A DNA stretch of 64,000 bases from Alphaproteobacteria bacterium (GTDB lineage Bacteria > Pseudomonadota > Alphaproteobacteria > Rhizobiales > Rhizobiaceae): the NCBI GenBank assembly GCA_016861165.1, contig BOKV01000014.1, positions 40,229 through 104,228 on the forward strand, written 5' to 3'. Shown here piece after piece: positions 16,276 through 25,568 of the stretch. How positions within the stretch are numbered: the first letter of the stretch is position 1; each line of letters starts with the position of its first letter. A model generated the notes under the pieces. The model did no database searches and was not told the DNA's origin. It worked only from the letters and a program-made list of their open reading frames with translations. The translations under genes were made by a program, and so were the position numbers.

Positions 16276-18486
16276 ATGACAGTCGAGATGTGCTCCGAAC
16301 TGACGCAGTCGCCGGCCCCGGAGATCAACTATTTCCTGCAGATGATCCCCTGCGTGGACCGTGCCAGCGGACGCAAGATCGTGGTGCGCCAATTCGACAG
16401 CGGCAAACTTCCGCCGATCACTTTGACCGGTTCACGCAGGTTGCCGCATCAGCTGTCGGCCAAGGAGGTCGAGGCGCTCATTCACACCGGCATGAAGGAC
16501 ACTTGGCTGTTGACGGGCGATGCCTTCGGCGAACCCCACTGGGCAGCCGGGCTGCGTTACGAGCAGGCCTGGACCCGCCAGGGCCTGCGGCGCGGACGGC
16601 TGGTGGCGACGGTTCCGCTGGGGCTCAATCCCGCATCACGCAAGATATCCGTCAAGACCTGGGAGACACGCCGGACCAAGTCGACCACGACCGACCTGAT
16701 GGAAACGGCCCGGACCACGGAAATCACCGGCAACGAGCGCATCTCGGCGTCTGCCCAGAAGCAGATGCTGCGCGAACAGTCGGCCCAGTACAACCCGTCG
16801 GCCACGATCAACAACATCTCGATCCCCGTCAAGGGCATGGCCGATGTCGGGGTCGGGGGCAGCCTGGGCATCTCGGCGACGCTCGGCAGTCTCAACCGGG
16901 ATACGGTGACCCGGGCGGTCGAGTTCATACGCGACACCACGCTCAAGGCCGTCGAGAGCATCAAGTCGGCGCGCACGGTCGTCGTCGAGGACGAGGCGAC
17001 CTCCGGCATCGAGACGACGACGGCGGAGGAGCTGTCCAACCCCAACCGCGTCAATACACTGACCTATCTCTACTACGAACTCGAGGAGCAGTTCGAGGTC
17101 ACGGTTACGCCGGTGGCCATCGACCTCTATCTTTTCCTTCCGCTGCCGGTCGATCCGGTCATCTCGCCGGAATGGCTGCTGGTGCACGAATGCCTGCTCG
17201 CGCCGTTGATCGACTGCCCGGCGCTGACCGAGGGCTTCGCCGCCGCCCGCCTGCTGGTGACGCTCGACAGGCTCGAGGCGCAGGAGCAGGCGGCCCTCCC
17301 CGTCACGGTGGCGCCCGCCGCGCCCGGGCGCGCCGACGACAGGCTGAAGCCGGTCATTGCCGCCATCGGGGCCATGATCAGCGCTTACGACGAACTGAGT
17401 GGCGCCAGTCTGGTCCAGGCCTCGTTCGGCAAGTGGGTCTACTGGCGGACCCTGCTGCAGTTCTCGGAGATCATCGCCGATGCCTGCGAGAAGCTGAAGA
17501 TCGCCTGGACGAACGCCAGCGCCGCCGAGCGCAACCGCTCGTTCGTCATCGACCTCATCACCCGGTTCAAGACAGACATCGGCAACATCGACAATGCCTT
17601 CCTGCCCGTCAACATCGCCGTCAATGCCATGGTCGGCGTCGGAACGGTGGTTGCCTATGGCCCGTTCAGCCCATTCGTCTACCTGATGGCGCAGGCGGCC
17701 GATTCGGTCGGAGCCGACCTCCTGCCCGACGATGCCAATCTGGAGCACCGTTGCGAACAGATGGTCCTGACGATGGAGGCATTGTTTGCCAAGGAATCCG
17801 AGGCGGCCGAACTGGCCGTGCCGGTCGTCGACGGCACCGGCGAGGATGCGGAGGCCGACCTGAAGGCGGCCGCCATCGAGCGCGAGCGAATCGCCCAGCA
17901 GCGGCGCATCGACCGCGCCGAGGCCCGGACCAGGTTCGAGGCGCTGCAGAGCTATGTCCGCGAGCGCAAGCTGTTCTTCCACCAGGTGATCTGGTCGCAT
18001 CACGACTACAGCTGGATCGAGAGCCAGTTGCGGCTTCGCGGCATCCCGCCGCAGCTTTTCGATCTGCGTTTCGCCGCATTCGACGGCGAGTTCGGCGCGC
18101 TGCGCCTGGCCAACCTGGCCCTGGCGCAGGAGATGGGGTTCGATTCCTCCACGCTGACACGCTGGCAGCGGGAGCTTGACCGCCTCCGATCGACAGCGAC
18201 GGCGCGCTACACGGCTCACGCGCCGGCGCCCGGGGTGGTGGTCGAGCCGCTGATCGGCACCTGCATGGGCGGCGACACCTTCGTCGAGGCCCATCGGGCG
18301 CTCGACGTGGAACGGGCCGCCGCCGAGGTACGCAAGCTCAAGGCGGAGGCCGAGCTGGCCGAGAAGGAGGTGGCCCGCCTCGCCGCGCGACTGGAACGGG
18401 ACATGCTCGACGACCCGACGCCGTTCGAGGGGCCGGGCACACTGGTCGTCCACACCCGCGCCGACGACGAGCCCGACGGCGCCTGA
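16276..18486 (+). CDS. Orphan 736 aa protein of unknown function
   Basis: I do not recognise this protein. It has no signal peptide. An N-terminal domain (1-125) with SRRLPHQLSAKEVEALIHTG is followed by a Thr/Ser/Arg-rich stretch at 130-215 (TRRTKSTTTDLMETARTTEI). A motif near 255, SNPNRVNTLTYLYYELEEQF, is followed by a mixed alpha/beta region. A weakly hydrophobic Gly/Ala segment near 450 (NIAVNAMVGVGTVVAYGPF) could insert into a membrane. The last ~60 residues are a coiled coil (AAAEVRKLKAEAELAEKEVA). The start has GGAG 12 nt upstream. It is convergent with the HNH-like gene, with only 3 nt between the stops. The architecture would suit a secreted or phage-tail-like effector, but this is speculation. 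Confidence 0.72.
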   Translation: MTVEMCSELTQSPAPEINYFLQMIPCVDRASGRKIVVRQFDSGKLPPITLTGSRRLPHQLSAKEVEALIHTGMKDTWLLTGDAFGEPHWAAGLRYEQAWTRQGLRRGRLVATVPLGLNPASRKISVKTWETRRTKSTTTDLMETARTTEITGNERISASAQKQMLREQSAQYNPSATINNISIPVKGMADVGVGGSLGISATLGSLNRDTVTRAVEFIRDTTLKAVESIKSARTVVVEDEATSGIETTTAEELSNPNRVNTLTYLYYELEEQFEVTVTPVAIDLYLFLPLPVDPVISPEWLLVHECLLAPLIDCPALTEGFAAARLLVTLDRLEAQEQAALPVTVAPAAPGRADDRLKPVIAAIGAMISAYDELSGASLVQASFGKWVYWRTLLQFSEIIADACEKLKIAWTNASAAERNRSFVIDLITRFKTDIGNIDNAFLPVNIAVNAMVGVGTVVAYGPFSPFVYLMAQAADSVGADLLPDDANLEHRCEQMVLTMEALFAKESEAAELAVPVVDGTGEDAEADLKAAAIERERIAQQRRIDRAEARTRFEALQSYVRERKLFFHQVIWSHHDYSWIESQLRLRGIPPQLFDLRFAAFDGEFGALRLANLALAQEMGFDSSTLTRWQRELDRLRSTATARYTAHAPAPGVVVEPLIGTCMGGDTFVEAHRALDVERAAAEVRKLKAEAELAEKEVARLAARLERDMLDDPTPFEGPGTLVVHTRADDEPDGA

Positions 18487-18489
18487 GGC

Positions 18490-19650
18490 TCAACCGAGAA
18501 ACAGGAAGTTGGACTGGGACTCGTCCCCCGGTTCTCCGTAGATCGGACCGATCCGCCATCGCTCGTTGACGCGGTCGATGCGGATGTTCGCGTCCCAGTC
18601 CTCGAACGCGTTGCTGCGCCGTTCCGCTTTCGTCAACGAGCCGATATAGGCGAGCGCCGCCGGATCGTTCACCGACACGTCGAGATAATGCACCTCACCC
18701 GTCTTGTGGTTGATAAAGACGTTGGTGTGTTCGACATGCCGGAGATCGGGGAACGCCCGCGTCGTCCAGGTCCGCACCTTTTGGTCGACAAGCCCTTCGA
18801 TCACGCTGAGCTTCGTTATCCGTTCGATCAGGTCCTCGGCGAGCGCGATGATCGCCATGTAGGTGTTGGCAATCTCGAACACCATGAACACCAGGCCGAG
18901 CGCCCTGGTCAGCGCGCCCAGCATGACGTAGCCGGCCACCCGGGTCGCCACCCGCTGGCCGAGATAGGTGGCGGCGGGCAGTGCCATCCTGAAGCTGCCA
19001 AGGATCGGAAAGGACCGCTCCAGCCTGACGCCCGCGAATTTGAGGGCGTCACGAACCAGCTGCGCCTCCTTCAGGTCGCTGCCGCCGATCAGTTCCATGA
19101 AGACCTGCCGGGTTGCCTCGTAGGTGCGCGAACCGGCGGTTCCGGCATTGGCTTGCCGCCACAGCAGGTCGAGTTCGATGATCTCGGAGAAGGCGCGCGT
19201 GCCTAGCATCTCCCCGATCAACCGCCGCTTGAGCTTGCCGTCGGTCGACCGCAGCACCGATTCAAGCGAGAACGGAGGATGGCCTTGGCGGAAGCGTTCG
19301 AGCCCTGGCGTGCTGCCCGGCCACGGCCGCGACGATTTTGGCCGGTTGTCATAGCCGAGCAGGAAGCCGAGATTGTCGGGTGAGGTCCATGGTCCCCCGG
19401 TGTAGCCGGGTCGCGGCCGCTTGGGGATGATGTGGTCTATCTCGTAGTACAGCATCCCCGGCGAGATGCCGCGGGACTTCTCGGCCAGCTTGAACAGCTT
19501 TTCCATGACGTCGGTCCGGCCCGGACCGGCCGCCAGCCGCACCGGAGCGGCGCGTCTGCTGCTGCTTTCCATTGGAACGGTGCCCCGATCCGCGATGCCA
19601 CGTGCTGCGTCGGAGAACCGGGGTCGTTCAAATGGCGAGCCGTCGGCCAT
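18490..19650 (-). CDS. HNH-like motif membrane protein, unknown function
   Basis: The 386 aa protein has a degenerate HNH nuclease-like motif near residues 64-105: YYEIDHIIPKRPRPGYTG, then SPDNLGFLLGYDNRPKSSR. The DHIIP...N...N core is there, but the zinc-finger cysteines usual in HNH proteins (LC...CN) are replaced by LLG...DN. A hydrophobic region follows at about 215-280 (VAGYVMLGALTRALGLVFMV and IANTYMAIIALAEDLI), then a soluble C-terminus ending GDESQSNFLFLG. The ATG at 19650 is chosen because GGGAGGG lies 6 nt upstream; another ATG is at 19665. It overlaps nothing but abuts the convergent 736 aa gene, so the pair may be one accessory module. Confidence 0.62.
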   Translation of the reverse strand: MADGSPFERPRFSDAARGIADRGTVPMESSSRRAAPVRLAAGPGRTDVMEKLFKLAEKSRGISPGMLYYEIDHIIPKRPRPGYTGGPWTSPDNLGFLLGYDNRPKSSRPWPGSTPGLERFRQGHPPFSLESVLRSTDGKLKRRLIGEMLGTRAFSEIIELDLLWRQANAGTAGSRTYEATRQVFMELIGGSDLKEAQLVRDALKFAGVRLERSFPILGSFRMALPAATYLGQRVATRVAGYVMLGALTRALGLVFMVFEIANTYMAIIALAEDLIERITKLSVIEGLVDQKVRTWTTRAFPDLRHVEHTNVFINHKTGEVHYLDVSVNDPAALAYIGSLTKAERRSNAFEDWDANIRIDRVNERWRIGPIYGEPGDESQSNFLFLG

Positions 19651-19707
19651 GGCGAGCCCTCCCATCGGAAGGGCGATGTTGGCGCAATGGCGCCGGTCCG
19701 TCCAGAC

Positions 19708-21372
19708 TCATGCCCGGCGGGCGAAGGCGACCTCGGCATAGCTGGCCAGGAAATCGCGGATATAGCCCATGGTTCGGTTGGCGTCCTGCGGCTTGCCGAA
19801 GAGGTAACCCTGGCCGGCATGGCAGCCATAGGCCTTCAGGAGCTCGGCCTGGCGCACGTCCTCGATGCCCTCGGCGACCACGGTCAGTTCGAGGCCGGCG
19901 CACATTTCCAGAATTGCGCGCACGATGTGTTCGGCCGACTTGTCCTCGCTGATCGTCTTGACGAAGGCGCGGTCGATCTTGACCTTGTCGAGCCGCAATT
20001 CGCGCAGGCGGCCGAGGCTCGACTGGCCGGTGCCGAAATCGTCCATCGAGATGCGCGCGCCGTTCTTGTGCAGTTCGTCGATGATCATCGCGGCCGTTTC
20101 CGGGTCGGACATCATCGCCGTCTCGGTGACCTCGATCTCGAGGCGATGCGGCGGCAGTCCGGCGCGCTGCAGGATGTTCATGATATTGGACGCCGTCGAC
20201 AAGTCGACGAGCTGCACGCTCGACAGGTTGAAGGAGAGGAACATCTCCTCCGGCCATTCGGCCGCCGACCGCGCCGCCTGCAGCAGCAGCGAGTCGGTCA
20301 GCGGCGCGATGATGCCGCGCTCCTCGGCCAGCGGAATGAACTTGCCGGGCGAGACGGACCCCAGTTCCACGTCGAACCAGCGCGCCAGCGCCTCGAAGCC
20401 GAGCAGCCGGCCGTCCTGCAACGACAGGATCGGCTGGAAATGCGGCCGCACCTCGTTGTTGGCGATGGCGTTGCGCAGCGCTTGCTCGATGCGCGCGTTG
20501 TCGCGCACGATCGCCTCGATCTCGCGCGTATAGATGGTCACGCGGCCGCGGCCGCGGCGCTTGGAATGGTAGAGCGCCGTGCCGATATTGGCCATGACCT
20601 CGTCGAAGGTCTCGCCCGCCTGCGGGTGGATGGCGAAGCCGAACGACCCGCTGAGCCGCACCGTCCGCCCGTCGAGGTCGAAGGGGGCGAGCAGGACGTT
20701 GTGCAGCAGCGTGCCCTTGTCGGCGGCCGCCCTTTCGTCGGCGACATAGGGGAAGATGAAGGCGAACTCATCGCCGCCATAGCGACACACGAAACCGTCG
20801 CCCTCCACGGCCGCCGCCAGCCTCAGCGCGCATTGCTTGATGATCTCGTCGCCGCCGGCATTGCCGAACAGGTCGTTGATCGGCTTCATGCCGTCAAGGT
20901 TCATCAGCCCGACGGCGAACGGCGCCGGCTCGCTGGCGCGGCTTTCGACCAGGCGCCTGAATTTCTCCATCATGCGCATCCGGTTGCCGAGGCCGGTCAG
21001 CGGGTCGGTATAGGCGAGCGACAGCGCCTTGCCGGGCCCGGCGGTCTCGTTCTCGGCCTCAAGTCTGAGCGCCGAGAACTGGCGTTCCTCGACGCCGCCG
21101 AACTGGGCGAGCGCGTCTTCATTGGCAAAGGCGCTGCGCAGCACCGGCGCCAGGCGCATCCACAGGAAGGACAGGCTGACGACTGCGGCCACGGCCGGCA
21201 GCAGGTGCCCGTAGTGGGCGAGCGGCAGGTCGGGGGCCAATCGCTGCAGCAAAATGTCGAACAGGCTCGCCCCCACCGTGGCGGCAAGGGTTACGAGAAA
21301 CGGAACTCCCACGTCGCGGTCGAACCGCGAGCGGGCCCGCTGTTTCTGGGCTCGGTTTGCGTTGGCCGGCAT
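19708..21372 (-). CDS. GGDEF-EAL cyclic-di-GMP signalling protein
   Basis: A 554 aa membrane-bound protein that may make and/or degrade cyclic di-GMP. Two membrane helices (about residues 27-45 and 56-75) precede a GGDEF domain (about 115-290, motif RYGGDEFAFIF, with YTDPLTGLGNR at its start). An EAL domain follows (about 305-545, GFEALARW, FNLSSVQL, DDFGTGQSS, KIDRAFV). Both signature motifs are intact, so both activities are possible. There is no obvious sensor domain beyond the membrane part. The ATG at 21372 is used; a GTG at 21384 would add four residues. It is divergent from the ArsR-type regulator. Confidence 0.93.
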   Translation of the reverse strand: MPANANRAQKQRARSRFDRDVGVPFLVTLAATVGASLFDILLQRLAPDLPLAHYGHLLPAVAAVVSLSFLWMRLAPVLRSAFANEDALAQFGGVEERQFSALRLEAENETAGPGKALSLAYTDPLTGLGNRMRMMEKFRRLVESRASEPAPFAVGLMNLDGMKPINDLFGNAGGDEIIKQCALRLAAAVEGDGFVCRYGGDEFAFIFPYVADERAAADKGTLLHNVLLAPFDLDGRTVRLSGSFGFAIHPQAGETFDEVMANIGTALYHSKRRGRGRVTIYTREIEAIVRDNARIEQALRNAIANNEVRPHFQPILSLQDGRLLGFEALARWFDVELGSVSPGKFIPLAEERGIIAPLTDSLLLQAARSAAEWPEEMFLSFNLSSVQLVDLSTASNIMNILQRAGLPPHRLEIEVTETAMMSDPETAAMIIDELHKNGARISMDDFGTGQSSLGRLRELRLDKVKIDRAFVKTISEDKSAEHIVRAILEMCAGLELTVVAEGIEDVRQAELLKAYGCHAGQGYLFGKPQDANRTMGYIRDFLASYAEVAFARRA

Positions 21373-21529
21373 CCGCCCGTCCACTTCACGATCTCGCGAT
21401 CATCGCCGGAAATGGATAAGAAACCTTTATCCCGCCGCTCGCGCCGATTGCGCGCCCCGGCAGTGCCGTTCGCCGCCCCGCCACGAACGCCCGATCGGCA
21501 TCTGTGGATTTGCGCGCGGCGATCGGCTA

Positions 21530-21549
21530 CATATTCAACGAACGATATG
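21530..21549 (+). promoter_or_regulatory. Candidate operator of the ArsR-type regulator
   Basis: An AT-rich imperfect inverted repeat, CATATTCAACGAACGATATG, lies about 26 nt before the regulator start, within otherwise GC-rich DNA. CATAT and ATATG arms match exactly, and the ATTC half resembles the AT-rich half-sites of BigR/SqrR operators. Autorepression is likely but inferred. Confidence 0.4.
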
Positions 21550-21575
21550 CTTTGACGAAGGAGAGAGGTCCGCAC

Positions 21576-21920
21576 ATGCCCCTGTCCGCCACCGCCGACA
21601 CGCTTCTCGAACGCGACATGGAAGACATGGCCGAGAACGCCCGCTCGGCGACCGGTTTCCTCAAGGCGCTGGCCCACGAGGGCAGGCTGATGATCCTGTG
21701 TCACCTGGTCACCGGCGAGCGCTCCGTGACCGAGCTTGAGGATCTCCTGGCGGCCCGCCAGCCGGCCGTCTCCCAGCAACTCGCTCGGCTGCGCATGGAG
21801 GGCCTGGTCGCCACCCGCCGCGAGGGCAAGGCCGTCTATTATTCGATCAGCGACCCGCATACGCGGCGCATGGTCGAATTCCTCTACGAAATGTTTTGCG
21901 GCAGATCAAAGAACGGCTGA
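21576..21920 (+). CDS. ArsR-family repressor, SqrR/BigR-like persulfide sensor
   Basis: The 114 aa winged-helix regulator has the ArsR core: FLKALAHEGRLMILCHLVTG, SVTELEDLLAARQPAVSQQL as the recognition helix, and the wing RREGKAVYYSIS. Two cysteines, in ILCHL after the first helix and EMFCGR near the C-terminus, are at the positions of the sulfide-sensing pair of SqrR and BigR, which form a polysulfide bridge. Metal-site residues of ArsR/SmtB (CVC, DxH) are absent. The ATG at 21576 has GGAGAGAGG upstream. The next gene, a cytochrome c, may be under its control, consistent with sulfide oxidation, but no sqr or blh gene is in view. Confidence 0.82.
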   Translation: MPLSATADTLLERDMEDMAENARSATGFLKALAHEGRLMILCHLVTGERSVTELEDLLAARQPAVSQQLARLRMEGLVATRREGKAVYYSISDPHTRRMVEFLYEMFCGRSKNG

Positions 21921-22030
21921 CGGCCACCGGCTATTGGCTGGGCGCCTGCGGCAACGCGCGCCAGTGCGCCGCCGGCGATGGCGTGCTTGATTGCGCGCGC
22001 CCGCGCCACCCATCGGACGGAGAAAGACGG

Positions 22031-22435
22031 ATGAAGAAACTGATGACCCTGACCGTGCTCGCCGTCATGGCCGCCGCCCCGGCCTGGGCCGACGGCGATG
22101 CGGCCAAGGGCGAGAAGGTGTTCAAGAAGTGCGCCGCCTGCCACATGGTCGGGCCGGACGCCAAGATCAAGGTCGGCCCGGTCCTCAACGGCCTCTTCGG
22201 CCGTACCGCCGGCTCCTTGGAGGACTACGCCGCCAAGTATTCCAAGGACATGGTCGCGGCCGGCCAGGCTGGGCTGGTGTGGACCGAGGAGACGCTCGAC
22301 ACCTATCTGGAGAAACCCAAGGACCTGGTCAAGAAGACCAACATGGCCTTTGCCGGGCTGAAGAAGGAGGACGAGCGCGAGGACGTGATCGCCTATCTTC
22401 TGCAGTTCAGCCCCGACTACGCTCCGACCGAATAG
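22031..22435 (+). CDS. Cytochrome c2-type periplasmic electron carrier
   Basis: A 134 aa class I cytochrome c with signal peptide [20 protein letters not shown]. Heme is bound through CAACH (residues 36-40) with the distal Met in [12 protein letters not shown] near 110. [13 protein letters not shown] and [14 protein letters not shown] are typical of the cytochrome c550/c2 group. The start has GGAG 11 nt upstream. It follows the ArsR-type gene by 110 bp on the same strand. Its 3' end overlaps the convergent rlmE gene by 19 nt. Confidence 0.93.
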   Translation: MKKLMTLTVLAVMAAAPAWADGDAAKGEKVFKKCAACHMVGPDAKIKVGPVLNGLFGRTAGSLEDYAAKYSKDMVAAGQAGLVWTEETLDTYLEKPKDLVKKTNMAFAGLKKEDEREDVIAYLLQFSPDYAPTE

Positions 22436-23166
22436 GGTCCCTCCCCGGCCGGCGCGCCCGACCGGCCCTTGAAGTCGAGGGCGAGCAGATAGAGTTCGAC
22501 CGATTCCTCGCGCGAGGCGGGCGGCTTGACGTGGTGGACGGCGCGGAAGCGCTGCTTCAGCCGCGCCAGCAATTCGCCCTCGGTACCGCCCTGGAACGTC
22601 TTGCACAGGAAATGCCCGCCGGGTTTCAGCACCGCGAGCGCGAAATCGAGCGCGACCTCGACCAGGTGCATGGTGCGCAGATGGTCGGTCCGGCGGTGAC
22701 CCGTCGTCGGCGCCGCCATGTCCGACAGCACGACGTCGGGAGCCGCCCCGCCCAGCGCCGCCAACAGCGCCGCCGGCGCGCCGGGATCGAGGAAATCCAT
22801 CCTGAGGATGCGGGCGCCGGGCACCGGGGCCATGTCCAGATAGTCGATGCCGACGACGCGGATGTCGGATTCGCGTGAGCCGGTGCGTTCGACCGCGACC
22901 TGGCACCAGCCCCCCGGAGCGGCACCGAGATCGATCACCCGGTCACCCGGCTTGAGGATGTGGTAGCGGTCGTCGATCTGACGCAGCTTGAAGGCGGCCC
23001 GCGAGGCATAGCCGCGCGCCTTGGCCTCGCGCACAAAAGGGTCGTTGAGCTGGCGTTCGAGCCAGGCCCGCGATGACGCCTTGCGTGCCTTGGCGCCAGT
23101 CAGGCGCTGGCGCAGCGCGCGCGGCCCGCGTGTCGCGCCGCCGCTCCCCGACTTCCTGGCGCTCAT
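22417..23166 (-). CDS. rlmE: 23S rRNA (uridine2552-2'-O)-methyltransferase
   Basis: An FtsJ/RrmJ family enzyme that methylates U2552 of the 23S rRNA A-loop using S-adenosylmethionine, late in 50S maturation. The 249 aa protein has the K-D-K-E tetrad: Lys in [11 protein letters not shown], Asp in [11 protein letters not shown], Lys in [10 protein letters not shown] and Glu in [13 protein letters not shown]. The SAM-binding motif is [15 protein letters not shown] near residue 78. The N-terminal ~35 residues are Arg/Gly-rich and probably contact rRNA. Its ATG overlaps the stop of the upstream Ppx/GppA gene by 4 nt, so the two are co-translated. Confidence 0.96.
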   Translation of the reverse strand: MSARKSGSGGATRGPRALRQRLTGAKARKASSRAWLERQLNDPFVREAKARGYASRAAFKLRQIDDRYHILKPGDRVIDLGAAPGGWCQVAVERTGSRESDIRVVGIDYLDMAPVPGARILRMDFLDPGAPAALLAALGGAAPDVVLSDMAAPTTGHRRTDHLRTMHLVEVALDFALAVLKPGGHFLCKTFQGGTEGELLARLKQRFRAVHHVKPPASREESVELYLLALDFKGRSGAPAGEGPYSVGA

Positions 23167-24593
23167 GGCCGCCCGCCCGGCCCGGCGCCGGCCGGATGGC
23201 GCTGATGGGCGTGCTGCCGGCGCGGCCGCCATTCGCCGGCTTCGTGCATCAGCTCCGACAGGATGCCCTCGCGCAGGCCGCGGTCGGCGACGCGCAGGCG
23301 GGGGCTGGGCCAGGTCAGCCGGATCGCCTGCAGGATGGCGCAGCCGGCGAGCACGAGGTCGGCCCGCTCCCGTCCGATGCACGGGTTGCCGGCCCGCGCC
23401 TCGTAGTCCATCGCGATCAGCGCGTCGATGACGGTGTCGATCTGTCCACCCGACAGCCAGACGCCGTCGACCTTGCGCCGGTCGTAGCGGGCAAGGCCGA
23501 GATGGACGCCGGCGATGGTGGTCACCGTCCCCGACGTGCCGAGCAGATGGGTGCGGGCCGGATGCCACACATCGGCCAGCGCGCCGCGCTGCTCGAAGGC
23601 GGCGAGCTGTTCCAGCACATCGGCGACCATGGCGTCGAAGCCCGCGCGGGTGACGTGGCGCCCGCCATGGCGTTCCGACAGGGTGACGACGCCGACCGGC
23701 ATCGACGTCCAGGCCGCGATCTGCTCGGAGATGCGCCGGCCGGTCGCCCGGCGCCGGTTGACCAGGATGAGTTCCGACGAGCCGCCACCGATGTCGAACA
23801 GCACTGCCGCCTCGGCTTGGCGGTCCATCAGGCTGCCGCAGCCCTCGGCCGCCAGTCGGGCCTCGGTCTGGCGGTCGACGATTTCCAGGTGGAGCCCGGT
23901 CTCGCGCGCCACACGGGCAAGGAACTCGTCGCCATTGGCGGCGCTGCGGCAGGCCTCCGTGGCGATCAGCCGCTTGCCGGCGAGGTCGTGGGTAGCCATC
24001 TTGGCCGCGCACACGGCGAGCGCCTCGACCGCCCGGTCCATTGCTGCCGGCGACAGCCGGCCGCTGGTCGCCATCCCCTCGCCGAGCCGCACGATGCGCG
24101 AAAAGGCGTCGACCACCCGGAAGCGGCCGCCGGCGAGCGGCACGGCCACGAGCAGCCGGCAGTTGTTGGTGCCGAGGTCGAGCGCGGCGTAGGCGGCGCG
24201 CCCTCCGCCAATCGCCGGCCGCCGCTGGTGCCGGCCGGCACTGTCGCCATTGCGCGCGCGCGCCGGATCGTAGCTGGCGCTCGGCGCCGGCCTGACCGGT
24301 GCGCGCAGATAGCGCGGCGAACGGTTGGCGCCGCCGTCAGGCTGGCCGGGGCCGTCATGCAACGGGGCCACCTTGGCTGCGGCACCGGCGGCCGGTGGCG
24401 CCGATTTGCCACGCCGGCGGCGGCCTGCGGCTCCGCCGGCCGCAGCCCCGCCGGCCCCAGTCGGCCGGGAGGCGTCGGATCGGTTGTCGGGGGCGGGATC
24501 CGCCGCCGACGCGCCGCGCCGCTGACGCCGGCGCCTGCCCCGTTTCGCGCGGTCTCCCGCGGGCGCCTTGCGCCCGTCGCGAGGTCTGTTCAC
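23163..24593 (-). CDS. Ppx/GppA family exopolyphosphatase / pppGpp phosphohydrolase
   Basis: The 476 aa protein is in the ASKHA phosphotransferase superfamily and should hydrolyse polyphosphate or pppGpp. The ppx/gppA domain begins near residue 135: [18 protein letters not shown] is phosphate motif 1, [11 protein letters not shown] is phosphate motif 2, and [13 protein letters not shown] follows. The first ~130 residues are low complexity, rich in Arg, Ala and Gly, an extension I recall from rhizobial homologs. The GTG at 24593 is the likely start since the frame upstream is not conserved in character. It forms a two-gene unit with rlmE through a 4-nt overlap. Confidence 0.9.
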   Translation of the reverse strand: MNRPRDGRKAPAGDRAKRGRRRRQRRGASAADPAPDNRSDASRPTGAGGAAAGGAAGRRRRGKSAPPAAGAAAKVAPLHDGPGQPDGGANRSPRYLRAPVRPAPSASYDPARARNGDSAGRHQRRPAIGGGRAAYAALDLGTNNCRLLVAVPLAGGRFRVVDAFSRIVRLGEGMATSGRLSPAAMDRAVEALAVCAAKMATHDLAGKRLIATEACRSAANGDEFLARVARETGLHLEIVDRQTEARLAAEGCGSLMDRQAEAAVLFDIGGGSSELILVNRRRATGRRISEQIAAWTSMPVGVVTLSERHGGRHVTRAGFDAMVADVLEQLAAFEQRGALADVWHPARTHLLGTSGTVTTIAGVHLGLARYDRRKVDGVWLSGGQIDTVIDALIAMDYEARAGNPCIGRERADLVLAGCAILQAIRLTWPSPRLRVADRGLREGILSELMHEAGEWRPRRQHAHQRHPAGAGPGGRP

Positions 24594-24924
24594 GCCAAAT
24601 TCCCGTGCCGCGCATCGGCCACGTCCGAAACCACGGCCATGTCGGCGCGCAGGGCACTTCCGAACCAGTTGTTGGCGCCAAGCTACCACCCGGCCCGAGC
24701 CGAACCAAGCCCAAAGATGCCGCTGCGATGCCGCTACCTCGTCTGGCCAGGCTGGGCGCAGCCGCCCCGGCCACCGCGCCGCCGGCCCGGCCGGCAGCGG
24801 GTCGGCCCCGGCCCGAGCACGGCCGGGCCGAGGCGTGGCCGTGAGTGGGTTCGGGGGGGCGGTGTTGCAATGGCGGCGCCGGATAACTATACAACAGTTG
24901 CCGGCGCCGCGCGCCGGACCCGCT
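24594..24924. other. Gene-free stretch with tRNA-Gln promoter
   Basis: No coding region is supported here. The left part is low-complexity GC-rich sequence. A good plus-strand promoter lies at 24865-24893: TTGCAA (24865-24870), 17 bp, TATACA (24888-24893). This would start tRNA-Gln transcription about 25 nt upstream of the mature 5' end. Confidence 0.6.
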
Positions 24925-24998
24925 TGGGGAATAGGTTAACGGTAGACCCACGGACTCTGACTCCGTTAGTCCTGGTTCGAATCCAGGTTCCCCAGCCA
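24925..24998 (+). tRNA. tRNA-Gln (anticodon CTG)
   Basis: A 74-nt tRNA cloverleaf with acceptor stem TGGGGAA/TTCCCCA. The D arm is GGT..ACC around TAACGGTAG. The anticodon stem is ACGGA/TCCGT with loop CTCTGAC, giving anticodon CTG for the Gln codon CAG. The T arm is CCTGG/CCAGG with loop TTCGAAT, the discriminator is G, and CCA is encoded. Remnants of a mobile element lie immediately 3', a common integration target. Confidence 0.95.
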
Positions 24999-25231
24999 AC
25001 CAGTCCTGCACTTTCAGGAACTTCCGCATCCTCCGCAAATAGCCCGGCAGTTTCCGCACGTTAGCACGACGCAGCATTGGCAGAGACTGCAAGTGGGCCG
25101 CTTTCCGTGCCGGATTCCTGCCAAAGTCTCTGTCGGCCATTTCGGGGCTGACAGTTTGCAGGAACCGCATCGGCAGTCCATCGAGAGTTGATGGTGAACG
25201 GTCCGGTTCTCTGACGGTTTTCGGGGAAGTG

Positions 25232-25530
25232 TCAGAGTGCCGCGACGACGCGCCGCTGGGCTTGCCATTCGGACGGCAGGGGATTCTGGCCGAGCCACTT
25301 CACGGTCAGCCCGCTCGGCTGCTCGCCGCGGACGATCGCCTTCACGATGTCGGGGACGATGAAGGCGAGTTCGATCACCTGCAGGATGCGGCGCACTGTG
25401 AGGTTCTCTTGGCTCGGCGAGTTCCTCGAATGTGCGGCCTTGGCGGATCGCCGTATAGTATCGATGCGCATTGGCGATGTTGCGGAGGAGGACATCGTCA
25501 CGGGAGGTTGGCACGTAAGCGTCCGGCTGT
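25232..25530 (-). pseudogene. Serine site-specific recombinase, C-terminal remnant with frameshift
   Basis: In one minus-strand frame about 25434-25530 reads LLRNIANAHRYYTAIRQGRT followed by FEELAE. After a frame change, 25232-25406 reads RRILQVIELAFIVPDIVKAI then VRGEQPSGLTVKWLGQNPLP and SEWQAQRRVVAAL before a stop. Together these match the C-terminal region of large serine recombinases, where 'LAFLAPDIVEAIL.G.QP..LT' and '(L)PxxWxxQR' are typical. The catalytic resolvase domain is missing, so it is inactive. Confidence 0.7.
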
Positions 25531-25568
25531 TGCACGTCGCTATTGTAGTGCGGGGGTTGCGGGCTCCG

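Noticed and set aside
16636..18453. 605-aa minus-strand open frame opposite the orphan 736 aa gene
   Set aside because: Neither strand has a known family, so I compared them. The plus frame has a ribosome site, normal composition with aromatic and hydrophobic patterning and a coiled coil, while the minus frame is Arg/Asp/Gly-rich shadow text.
23073..25064. 663-aa plus-strand open frame across rlmE, Ppx/GppA and the tRNA
   Set aside because: It covers two real minus-strand genes and the tRNA and shows no conserved motif.
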